NCBI GenBank assembly: GCA_012514835.1
Contig: JAAYZM010000182.1
Coordinates: 1-7,710, forward strand
Origin: Actinomycetales bacterium
GTDB taxonomy: Bacteria; Actinomycetota; Actinomycetes; Actinomycetales; Cellulomonadaceae
Direction of reading: 5' to 3'
DNA: 7,710 nt
Position numbers and translations under genes: made by a program. The notes under the pieces were generated by a model. That model saw only the letters and a list, made by a program, of their open reading frames with translations. It searched no databases and had not been told where the DNA came from. Of this stretch, positions 1-5,529 are shown piece after piece; position 1 is the stretch's first letter; every line of letters starts with the position of its first letter.

Positions 1-947
1 ACGGTGGGCTTGTCACCCGTGAGCTGCTCGAGGATCCGGGCATAGGCCCGGGCCTGCGTCTGGTCGGTGGCGATCACCAGGCCCCCGGCGTCGGGCACGT
101 GCCTGCGCGCCTCCTCGAGGCGTGTGCTCGCCGCCTGCAGCACCGCGGGGATCCACTCGCCCGTGGGCGCGAGGGCCGTGCGCCACGCGTGGGCCGTGAG
201 GTCCTTCGTGAGGGGCGTACCGAGGTCCACCTCGACCTCGTCGCCGGCCTTGGTGCGCCAGCGCATGGGGCCGCCGTAGTTCATGAAGATCACGGGGCGC
301 ACCACGTGGTCCGCGAGCGCCTCCGCGTACCCGTACACGTAGTCCGGGCGGGACGTCTTCACGCCCGGCGCCGTCTCCTCGTACGTGACGAAGGGGATCT
401 GGTGCTCGTCGGAGCGGAACGGGGTGCCCGTGAGGGACAGCCGGCGGGTGGCCGCCTCGAACGAGTCCTCGAGCGCGTCGCCCCACGAGCGGGAGTCGCC
501 CGCGTGGTGGATCTCGTCGAAGATCACCAGCACGTCCGTCGCGTTGCAGATCGCCTCGTAGGCGTACGCCCGGATCGCGACGCCCGCGTACGTGACCACC
601 GAGCCGTCGAACTCCTTGGACCGCCCGCGGCGTGCACCGCCCGTGCCGGGGTCCAGCTGGATGCCCACGCGGGCCGCCGCGTCCGCCCACTGGCTCTTGA
701 GGTGCTCCGTGGGCGTCACCACGATGACGCGCTTGACGATGCGGTTGCTCAGCAGGTGGTGGGCCACACGGAGCGCGAAGGTCGTCTTGCCGGCGCCCGG
801 GGTCGCGACGCACAGGAAGTCCCTGGGGGCTTCGGACGTATACAGGTCGAAGGCCTCGCGCTGCCACGCGCGCAGGCTCGACGCGGTTCCCCACGGGGCC
901 CGCAGTGGATACGCGGGCGGCAGGGAGTCGAAGGGGGAAGTTCGCAT
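1..947 (-). CDS. SF2 DEAD/DEAH-box helicase, N-terminal part (runs off left edge)
   Basis: ATP-dependent superfamily 2 nucleic-acid helicase or translocase, probably cytoplasmic; substrate unknown. The frame is open from the ATG at 947 to the left edge (315 full codons). In order it shows: LRAWQREA at residues 25-32 (Q-motif-like); Walker A ATPGAGKTT at 48-56; motif Ia VTPTEHLKSQW at 77-87; Walker B/motif II DEIHH at 144-148; and motif III SLTGTPFR at 171-178. The start of the second RecA domain (GGLVIATDQTQARAYARIL) is at about 288-306. The C-terminal half, with motifs IV-VI, lies outside the window. DEIHH rather than DEAD or DEAH places it nearer the UvrB/type I restriction HsdR-like branch. 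Actinobacterial homologues of this form (opening with a FDxLPxAYPLRAPWGTA-type stretch) are common and poorly characterised. It is divergent from the gene at 1052. There is no Shine-Dalgarno before the ATG, but a -10-like TAGAGT lies 10 nt upstream, so the leader is very short. Confidence 0.93.
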   Translation of the reverse strand, partial: MRTSPFDSLPPAYPLRAPWGTASSLRAWQREAFDLYTSEAPRDFLCVATPGAGKTTFALRVAHHLLSNRIVKRVIVVTPTEHLKSQWADAAARVGIQLDPGTGGARRGRSKEFDGSVVTYAGVAIRAYAYEAICNATDVLVIFDEIHHAGDSRSWGDALEDSFEAATRRLSLTGTPFRSDEHQIPFVTYEETAPGVKTSRPDYVYGYAEALADHVVRPVIFMNYGGPMRWRTKAGDEVEVDLGTPLTKDLTAHAWRTALAPTGEWIPAVLQAASTRLEEARRHVPDAGGLVIATDQTQARAYARILEQLTGDKPT

Positions 948-957
948 GCGGGACGGG

Positions 958-963
958 ACTCTA
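958..963 (-). promoter_or_regulatory. Possible -10 box of the helicase gene
   Basis: On the minus strand the hexamer TAGAGT fits the actinobacterial -10 pattern TANNNT. It ends 10 nt before the ATG at 947, so transcription would begin only a few bases upstream of the start codon. No clear TTGAC-type -35 is seen 16-19 nt further upstream. This is inference from pattern only. Confidence 0.35.
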
Positions 964-1051
964 CTTGCTCGTACGGCGAGACGGCGGGACCGGTCGAGTC
1001 TCGGGCGTGTAGAACGATTCGTCCCTTTTTTTCACCCCGAGGAAGAGTTCC

Positions 1052-1843
1052 ATGACTGCGCCCAGCCCCACCCCCACGACCACGCCTCCCGCGAGCGGCG
1101 AACCCCGCCGCTCCCGCTTCTTGGACCTCGCCCGCCGGTGGACCATCGGCGGGGTGCTCGGCCTCGTCGTCACGGCGATCGCCGCGTGGCAGTGGCTGCC
1201 CGGGATGTTCAACACCCTCCAGGACGCCGCCAACCGCCCCGCCGCCCCGGCCACCGCCGAGGCGCTCACCGACGCCGAGCTCGAGTCCGTCAAGCTCACC
1301 GGCGCCGAGATGTGGACCGGTGAGAACGGGTCGTACTGGGTGCTGCACGTCGACGCGACCGCGTTCGACCGTGACCTCGTGGGCGCGATGATCGAGGTCG
1401 AGGCCGTGGACGCCTCCGACGCGGCCATCGGCGAGGGCGAGACCTTCACGATGATCCGCAAGGGCGAGACGACGGTGCTGGCCGGGGCGCTCGAGCCCAC
1501 CGCCGACGGCGTGGACCTCGACGCGCAGACCGTCGGGTTCCGCACGAGCACCAAGCTGCAGGAGTCGCTGCGGACCGACCCGGGCCTCGAGCTGGTCGAG
1601 GCGGAGATCGACCCCGAGCCCTCCGTGGTGGGCCTGAAGGCCTACGTGGCCGTCAGGGCCGCGGAAGAGACCAACGCCACCGTCACTGTGATCGTGCGGG
1701 ACGCCGACGGCGAGCTGCTGCAGATCGCGTCGCGCAGGTTCATCGACGTGTCCGCCGTGACCCAGGACGCCGACATCATGCTCACTGCCCTCGACGTGCT
1801 GCCCGAGGGTCACACGGTCGAGTACGTCGTCAACCCTTCCTGA
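1052..1843 (+). CDS. Membrane-anchored protein of unknown function (tandem paralog 1)
   Basis: No known family recognised. The protein has 263 residues: a Pro/Thr/Ser-rich, Arg-ending cytoplasmic tail (1-30), one hydrophobic segment at about 31-50 (TIGGVLGLVVTAIAAWQWLP), then an external part of about 210 residues. The positive charges before the membrane segment (RRSRFLDLARR) predict N-in topology with the bulk outside the cell. There is no lipobox or sortase signal. The external part has two likely beta-rich sections, about 72-165 and 190-262. The start is well supported: GAGGAAGAG at 1039-1047 is a strong ribosome binding site, with AGGA 8 nt before the ATG. The next gene (1914) encodes a diverged copy with the same layout and a matching stretch after the membrane segment: LTDAELESV here, LTDEQLASV there. 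The pair is probably expressed together (70 nt gap). A role in the envelope or a surface assembly is inference only. Confidence 0.85.
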   Translation: MTAPSPTPTTTPPASGEPRRSRFLDLARRWTIGGVLGLVVTAIAAWQWLPGMFNTLQDAANRPAAPATAEALTDAELESVKLTGAEMWTGENGSYWVLHVDATAFDRDLVGAMIEVEAVDASDAAIGEGETFTMIRKGETTVLAGALEPTADGVDLDAQTVGFRTSTKLQESLRTDPGLELVEAEIDPEPSVVGLKAYVAVRAAEETNATVTVIVRDADGELLQIASRRFIDVSAVTQDADIMLTALDVLPEGHTVEYVVNPS

Positions 1844-1898
1844 ACCGCGCGCACTACGGTGGTAGGGCTTCGCGTCGACCGTGTCACGCCCACCCACC

Positions 1899-1905
1899 GA
1901 AGGGA
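1899..1905 (+). promoter_or_regulatory. Ribosome binding site that sets the start of the second paralog
   Basis: GAAGGGA lies 8 nt before the ATG at 1914. It favours that ATG over the in-frame GTG at 1881, which has no purine-rich site at a suitable distance and would add 11 residues unlike a signal or anchor. Confidence 0.7.
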
Positions 1906-1913
1906 CGCGCACC

Positions 1914-2633
1914 ATGCCAGCCCAGACCGAGGATCGACGCAACGCGCGCGGCTCCGGCAGAGCACTCCTGCTCACCCTCGCGGTGCTCGTGGTCCTCGGG
2001 GGCGTCATCGCCCTCGTCGACCGACTCTCGGCCGACCCGCAGGACACACCCGAGGACTCCGTCGCTCTGACCACCCTCACGGACGAGCAGCTCGCGTCCG
2101 TCCAGGTCGCCGCGTGGGAGACGTGGGCCTGGGGACCCGTCACGCACTACCTAGCCTGGGTCGAGGCACCCGGGCTCGACCACGAGCGGGTGCGACTCTC
2201 CGTGACCGTGCAAGGGACCGACACCGCGGGCGCTACCCACGAGACGTCTACCTACGTCGAGCTACGAGCAGGCGAGCGCGCGCTTCTGACCGGCGCGTTC
2301 GACGGCCCCGTGGACGCTCCGGTCGCAGACCTGACCCTGACCCCCGAGTCTGGGTCGACCCGCCCGGTGCTCGACGGCGAGCTGACGGTGCAGGGCCACT
2401 CCATCGAGCCCGACGGTGTCCAGGTCCGGCTGCTCGCCTCGGGGCAGGACGCCATTCGCGTGGCCTGGGTGACGGTAGTGGTGCGCTCCGCCACGGGTGA
2501 GATCACCCACCTGGGCAGGCAGTCGGTCAACCCGGCGCCGCGCCCGGGGTCCGGAAGCACCGTCGACGTGAGCCTGTGGGGTCCCGAGACGGTCAGCTCC
2601 ACCGACGACGTCGAGGTCCTGATCAGCTACTGA
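1914..2633 (+). CDS. Membrane-anchored protein of unknown function (tandem paralog 2)
   Basis: A 239-residue protein with a short basic N-terminus (RRNARGSGR), one membrane segment at about 17-36 (ALLLTLAVLVVLGGVIALV) and an external domain of about 200 residues. It is a diverged relative of the protein encoded at 1052. LTDEQLASVQVAAWETW (55-71) aligns with LTDAELESVKLTGAEMW (72-88). YVELRAGERALLTGAF (114-129) aligns with FTMIRKGETTVLAGAL (132-147). VTVVVRSATGEI (186-197) aligns with VTVIVRDADGEL (211-222), and both end in a VE-V strand. It lacks the Pro/Thr-rich N-terminal extension of its neighbour. The ATG at 1914 is preceded by GAAGGGA at 8 nt. It converges with the desaturase gene. Function is unknown; a shared role of the two products in the cell envelope is inferred from their common architecture and adjacency. 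Confidence 0.83.
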   Translation: MPAQTEDRRNARGSGRALLLTLAVLVVLGGVIALVDRLSADPQDTPEDSVALTTLTDEQLASVQVAAWETWAWGPVTHYLAWVEAPGLDHERVRLSVTVQGTDTAGATHETSTYVELRAGERALLTGAFDGPVDAPVADLTLTPESGSTRPVLDGELTVQGHSIEPDGVQVRLLASGQDAIRVAWVTVVVRSATGEITHLGRQSVNPAPRPGSGSTVDVSLWGPETVSSTDDVEVLISY

Positions 2634-2643
2634 GCGCGCGGGT

Positions 2644-2658
2644 CGGGGCGCGGCCCCG
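2644..2658. terminator. Hairpin between convergent genes, possible bidirectional terminator
   Basis: CGGGGC (2644-2649), loop GCG, GCCCCG (2653-2658) form a perfect 6-bp all-GC stem 10 nt after the stop of the second membrane protein. The desaturase also ends nearby, from the other side. There is no T-tract on either strand, so it is not a classical intrinsic terminator. The placement between convergent genes is the main support. Confidence 0.35.
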
Positions 2659-2670
2659 CTGCGCGGCGCC

Positions 2671-2714
2671 GTGGAAGCTCGGCACCGTGAAAGCTCGGCA
2701 CCGCGAAAGTTCAG
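2671..2714. repeat. 16-bp tandem repeat, about 2.75 copies
   Basis: Copy 1 is GTGGAAGCTCGGCACC (2671-2686) and copy 2 is GTGAAAGCTCGGCACC (2687-2702), differing at one base. A partial third copy, GCGAAAGTTCAG, occupies 2703-2714. The third copy overlaps the desaturase stop codon (TGA on the minus strand, 2711-2713), so the array abuts and slightly enters the gene's 3' end. It may be simple slippage in a gene-end spacer. No function is evident. Confidence 0.75.
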
Positions 2715-3808
2715 CGCATCGAGAAGCGAGCCGGGCAGTCGAACGGGTCGCGGGCGGCCAGGCCCACCTCGTTGAGGTAGCGGACCACGATCCCGTAGGA
2801 CTCGAACAGGCCGGTCTCCGTGTAGGGGACCTCGAGCTTCTCGCAGTAGTCCTTGACGATCACGCGGGCACGGGCGAGGTGCGGGCGGGCCATCGTGGGG
2901 AACAGGTGGTGCTCGATCTGGTAGTTGAGCCCGCCCATCGCGTGGTTCATGACTGCGCCGCCGCGGATGTTGCGGGACGTGACGACCTGCTTGGTGAAGA
3001 AGTCCACGCGCGAGTCCGCCGGGAGGATCTTCATGCCCTTGTGGTTGGGCGCGAACGACGCACCCATGTAGAACCCGAACACCGCGAGCTGGACGCCGAG
3101 GAACGCGAACGCGAGTCCCGGCGAGAGCAGCCAGAACACCACGCCCACGTAGATCGCCAGGCGGGTGAAGATGACCAGGGCTTCCCGCACGCGCGGCCAC
3201 GTGAGCCCGCCGCCCAGCAGCGAGCGCAGCGACGTGACGTGCAGGTTCAGCCCCTCGAGCGTGATGAGGGGGAAGAACAGCCAGCCCTGGTTGCGCGTGA
3301 AGAGGGCCTTGGCGCGCGACTTCGTGGTGGCGGCGTCGTCCTCGGTGAAGCGCAGGACGCCCGGGCTGATGTCCGGGTCCTTGGCCACCATGTTCGGGTT
3401 CGCGTGGTGCCGCGAGTGCTTGTTCATCCACCACGTGTAGGAGATGCCCACCACGCCGTTCGCGAGGAGGCGACCGACCCGGGTGTTCGCCGTCGGCGAC
3501 GCGAAAACCTGCCCGTGCGAGGCCTCGTGCGCCACGAACGCGAACTGCGTGAGGACCACGCCGAGGAACCCGGCGACGAGCAGCTGGTACCAGGAATGGC
3601 CCAGGAGCACGAAGCCCGTGGCCGCGCCGACGGTCGCGAACCCCAGCACGATCAGGATGCCGATGTAGTAGCCGCGAGTGCGGTCCATGAGCCCAGCCTC
3701 GCGGACGGTGCGCAGCAGCTCGCGATACGTCTGGGCGGACGCGACTCCAAGGCCGTCACGGCGGGGGGTGGTCGGGCGGAAGCCTGCGTCGACAGCGGTC
3801 AAAGTCAT
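2711..3808 (-). CDS. Membrane fatty acid desaturase (histidine-box, di-iron)
   Basis: Introduces a double bond into fatty acyl chains at the inner face of the membrane, using O2 and electrons from a ferredoxin/NAD(P)H chain that is not encoded here. The 365-residue length is usual for the family. Three histidine boxes that bind the two irons are intact: HEASH at 94-98, HSRHH at 131-135 and QIEHH at 297-301. Hydrophobic segments are at about 47-69, 74-93, 214-229 and 231-250, giving the usual paired hairpins with all boxes on the cytoplasmic side. The third box has Gln in place of the first His, a hallmark of front-end (delta-5/delta-6 type) desaturases, though bacterial members of unknown regiochemistry share it. 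There is no fused cytochrome b5 or reductase domain. The ATG at 3806-3808 has AAAGGG just upstream on the minus strand. The monocistronic gene has its own promoter region with a strong palindrome at 3880-3895. Regiospecificity cannot be read from sequence. Confidence 0.93.
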   Translation of the reverse strand: MTLTAVDAGFRPTTPRRDGLGVASAQTYRELLRTVREAGLMDRTRGYYIGILIVLGFATVGAATGFVLLGHSWYQLLVAGFLGVVLTQFAFVAHEASHGQVFASPTANTRVGRLLANGVVGISYTWWMNKHSRHHANPNMVAKDPDISPGVLRFTEDDAATTKSRAKALFTRNQGWLFFPLITLEGLNLHVTSLRSLLGGGLTWPRVREALVIFTRLAIYVGVVFWLLSPGLAFAFLGVQLAVFGFYMGASFAPNHKGMKILPADSRVDFFTKQVVTSRNIRGGAVMNHAMGGLNYQIEHHLFPTMARPHLARARVIVKDYCEKLEVPYTETGLFESYGIVVRYLNEVGLAARDPFDCPARFSMR

Positions 3809-3850
3809 GGGCCCTTTGCGTGCTCGGTCGACTTCTCAGCCGTCGGTCAT

Positions 3851-3866
3851 GGGGACGTACGCCCCC
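3851..3866. promoter_or_regulatory. Imperfect 16-bp palindrome in the desaturase leader
   Basis: GGGGACGTACGCCCCC is a dyad with 7 of 8 base pairs matching (only A3855/C3862 fails), centred on CGTACG. If the -10 box at 3878-3883 is correct, this lies in the first part of the desaturase 5' leader, where it could be a second operator or a leader hairpin. High G+C makes chance dyads common, so confidence is low. Confidence 0.3.
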
Positions 3867-3879
3867 GCAGCACGGCCAC

Positions 3880-3895
3880 CCTACGGGACCGTAGG
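3880..3895. promoter_or_regulatory. Perfect palindrome, candidate operator of the desaturase gene
   Basis: CCTACGG, GA, CCGTAGG: a perfect 7-bp inverted repeat with a 2-bp centre, 72 bp upstream of the desaturase ATG. It overlaps a minus-strand TAGGGT hexamer (3878-3883) that fits the TANNNT -10 pattern, so a protein bound here could block RNA polymerase. Size and symmetry fit a TetR- or GntR-type dimer, families that often control desaturase genes. No such regulator is in the window. It also lies about 40 bp upstream of the tRNA -10 box, on the other strand. Confidence 0.55.
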
Positions 3896-3934
3896 TTGAT
3901 TCTGGGCATGGACGCCGGAACTTGTACGAGTGGA

Positions 3935-3940
3935 TATGAT
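3935..3940 (+). promoter_or_regulatory. -10 box of the tRNA-Gly promoter
   Basis: TATGAT differs from the consensus TATAAT at one position, in a notably A/T-rich patch (GGATATGATG) of otherwise GC-rich DNA. It sits 39 nt before the tRNA, giving a start at about 3947 and a 5' leader of about 33 nt to be removed by RNase P. The -35 region near 3911-3918 (GACGCCGG) is not recognisable. Confidence 0.5.
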
Positions 3941-3979
3941 GTCTCGGTACGCGCTTCCTCCCAGCGGAGGATGCCGTTC

Positions 3980-4050
3980 GCGGGTGTAGTTCAATGGTAG
4001 AACTTCAGCTTCCCAAGCTGATAGCGCGGGTTCGATTCCCGTCACCCGCT
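3980..4050 (+). tRNA. tRNA-Gly (anticodon CCC)
   Basis: A full 71-nt cloverleaf can be drawn. The acceptor stem is GCGGGTG (3980-3986) with CACCCGC (4043-4049). The D arm is GTTC/GAAC around loop AATGGTA. The anticodon stem is TCAGC/GCTGA around loop TTCCCAA, which gives anticodon CCC (reads GGG). The variable loop is TAGC, and the T arm is GCGGG/CCCGT around TTCGATT. The discriminator base is T (4050), as usual for bacterial tRNA-Gly. CCA is not encoded, so it must be added after transcription. The gene is a single copy with its own promoter and terminator. Confidence 0.97.
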
Positions 4051-4059
4051 CACTCGACG

Positions 4060-4079
4060 AGGCCCCTCCGGGGGCCTTT
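4060..4079 (+). terminator. Intrinsic terminator of tRNA-Gly
   Basis: AGGCCCC (4060-4066), loop TCCG, GGGGCCT (4071-4077), then TT. The 7-bp stem lies 9 nt after the tRNA 3' end. The T-tract is short (TTT at 4077-4079), as is usual in high-G+C genomes. The next coding frame opens 4 nt later. Confidence 0.8.
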
Positions 4080-4082
4080 GTC

Positions 4083-4796
4083 ATGATTTCCCTCATGAAC
4101 ATGCGCGAGTCGCTGCAGCGAGGCTGGATCACGATCGGCGTCCCAGGGACGCAGTTCGACGACGGCGGGACCTACGCCACCTACGACGCCGACGCCCTGC
4201 CCGCGGTCCCCCGAGAAGTCCTCGAGGATCCCGAGCTCTCGTGGCTGCGCGCGCTCGCGCCCGCCGACGGCAGCATGGCGCCGAACTCGTGGAGCCACGC
4301 GACGACGCCGCTCACCGCCGTCGGCGTCGAACGCCTGCGTACCGCCGTCGGCCCCACCCTCACCTCGCTCCCCGCGGACCTGCGCGCCCTCGCCGACCCT
4401 GCGATCCACGAGCGGCTCTGGAGCGCGACCGACGCCTACCTCGACGCCGGCGACCACCTCGCTCCCGTGCCTGGCGGCCACCTGCTGCACCTCGTCTCCG
4501 ACTCCCAGTGGGTGCTCCACTGGTACGCGTTCCTGGGCGAGGACGGCACGAGCGGCGTCGTGTGCTCCGCCGAGCCACTCGGCTACGACGGCTTCGAAGG
4601 TGAGGAGCCCGCGCAGTGGGACCCCGAGCAGTCGATGTGGGTCGCGGACAGCACGATCGAGTTCGTGTGGCGCTGGTGGGCGGACAACTACGCCTTCGCC
4701 GCGGCAAACCCCGAGCTGTGTCCCGCGCTCGAGGCGCCACCGTGGTTCGACGTCGCGGCGTACGTTGCCGAGTACCAGTCTTCACCCACACGCTGA
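4083..4796 (+). CDS. Hypothetical protein, possibly SUKH (SMI1/KNR4)-like
   Basis: Up to 237 residues, soluble, with no signal peptide or membrane segment. The second half has a run seen in actinobacterial proteins of the SUKH/SMI1-KNR4 type: HLLHLVSDSQWVLHWYAFLG (133-152), a predicted strand-turn GTSGVVCSAEPLGYD (155-169), and a final helix TIEFVWRWWADNYAF (191-205) resembling the family's closing FxxFLxRFWxEN segment. SUKH proteins are often immunity proteins in toxin systems, but many are stand-alone and of unknown role, and no toxin gene is adjacent. This assignment rests on remembered motifs only. The start is uncertain: in-frame ATGs occur at 4083, 4095 and 4101, and none has a ribosome binding site. 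An extended -10-like TGtCATGAT (4079-4087) ends 7 nt before the ATG at 4095, which would suit a leaderless start there (233 residues). Trp-rich throughout. Confidence 0.8.
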   Translation: MISLMNMRESLQRGWITIGVPGTQFDDGGTYATYDADALPAVPREVLEDPELSWLRALAPADGSMAPNSWSHATTPLTAVGVERLRTAVGPTLTSLPADLRALADPAIHERLWSATDAYLDAGDHLAPVPGGHLLHLVSDSQWVLHWYAFLGEDGTSGVVCSAEPLGYDGFEGEEPAQWDPEQSMWVADSTIEFVWRWWADNYAFAAANPELCPALEAPPWFDVAAYVAEYQSSPTR

Positions 4797-4883
4797 CACC
4801 GGTATGCGCTCCCCGACTGTCGGCGCCGAGCCGAACGTCAGGTCCCACCTGGGACACCGATGGGCGCAGGGGCTTCGGCGCGC

Positions 4884-4889
4884 TAGGTT
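4884..4889 (+). promoter_or_regulatory. -10 box for a leaderless transcript
   Basis: TAGGTT, preceded by C (CTAGGTT), ends exactly 6 nt before the ATG at 4896. The same box-to-ATG distance is seen at the genes starting at 6824 (minus) and 7492. There is no Shine-Dalgarno upstream of the ATG, so translation from the first base of the mRNA is likely. The -35 element is not recognisable. Confidence 0.5.
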
Positions 4890-4895
4890 CGGGTG

Positions 4896-5525
4896 ATGAA
4901 CGCCGACCAGTTCTCCCCCGCGAGCGCCGACGCGCTCCGTGACTCCGCCGCCCGGCTCGCCGAGGTGCTCCAGCGCTACGCCACGGCCACCGGCTCGATG
5001 GCGGGCCAGACCAACGAGCTCGAGGAGATCTTCGCCCTCAACGCGCAGGTCTCCGCGCTCGCGGCCGAGCTCAACGACAAGGCCTTCGACCACACGGGGA
5101 CGCTGCCGCTGCCGCTCGACCTCGAGGGCAACGCGCACCACCACGTCGAGGAGTCCGACGATGACGAAGGGGAGACCGTCGAGGCCGAGAGCCTCTTGAG
5201 CTCAGTCAGCCGCTGGAACCTCGCCGTCACCGACCTCGACCAGCTCCTCGCCGCGGGCCGCGAGGCGCACCGTCAGACCGTGGCCGGAGCGACCGCTCAG
5301 GACGCCGCCCTCGAGATCACCGAGGCGGCCGACGCCGTGCACGCGATCCTCGAGGCGCGCCCCGAGCCATGGTTCGAGATCCCCGGCATCGCCGTGATGC
5401 ACGGGCTGCGCCTCCTCATCGAGCCGGAGGACGTGCCCGAGCAGTTCGACGGCGACCTCGAGAACGCAGCGGGAGCCGTGCTGCCGCCCGCTGGCCCGCT
5501 CCTCATCGCCGAGTCCTGGGGCTGA
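4896..5525 (+). CDS. Hypothetical acidic soluble protein
   Basis: Not recognised. The 209 residues have no signal peptide or membrane segment and are clearly acidic. Residues 11-66 look like an alpha-helical hairpin (Ala/Leu/Glu-rich; RLAEVLQRYATATG, then ELEEIFALNAQVSALAAELNDKAF). A low-complexity linker follows, with HHH at 81-83 and the acidic run EESDDDEGE at 85-93. A second helical section spans about 98-155, and the C-terminal end is more structured, around PEPWFEIPGIAVMHGLRLL (157-174). The ATG at 4896 is preferred to the GTG at 4893 because it lies 6 nt after a TAGGTT box, as in two other genes here. The stop is only 4 nt from the stop of the convergent mutase gene, leaving no room for a separate terminator. 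Helical packing suggests a small cytoplasmic adaptor or partner-binding protein, but this is a guess. Confidence 0.8.
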   Translation: MNADQFSPASADALRDSAARLAEVLQRYATATGSMAGQTNELEEIFALNAQVSALAAELNDKAFDHTGTLPLPLDLEGNAHHHVEESDDDEGETVEAESLLSSVSRWNLAVTDLDQLLAAGREAHRQTVAGATAQDAALEITEAADAVHAILEARPEPWFEIPGIAVMHGLRLLIEPEDVPEQFDGDLENAAGAVLPPAGPLLIAESWG

Positions 5526-5529
5526 CCCG

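Noticed and set aside
13..894. Minus-strand frame of 293 codons within the helicase region
   Set aside because: The helicase motifs (Walker A, DEIHH, LTGTPFR) are in a different minus frame, open to the edge; this frame is Arg/Gly-rich noise.
1854..1865. CTAC-GGTG-GTAG dyad between the tandem paralogs, with a TACGGT hexamer
   Set aside because: Only 4-bp arms and no -35; the second paralog is probably co-transcribed with the first.
749..2143. Long open frame antisense to the membrane paralogs and helicase (464 codons, minus)
   Set aside because: Arg/Gly/His-rich translation with no motif; it spans two well-supported plus-strand genes and the divergent promoter. A high-G+C shadow.
2576..4000. 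Long plus-strand open frame over the desaturase (474 codons)
   Set aside because: Antisense to a gene with three intact histidine boxes and extends into the tRNA. Low-complexity Arg/Glu/His composition.
3980..4050. tRNA-Gly as an occupied phage or island attachment site
   Set aside because: No integrase and no second copy of the tRNA 3' end within the window.
4842..4855. GTCCC-ACCT-GGGAC hairpin and the nearby 10-bp palindrome TCGGCGCCGA (4820-4829) after the SUKH-like gene
   Set aside because: Short stems without T-tract; frequent by chance in such DNA. A terminator role is possible but unsupported.
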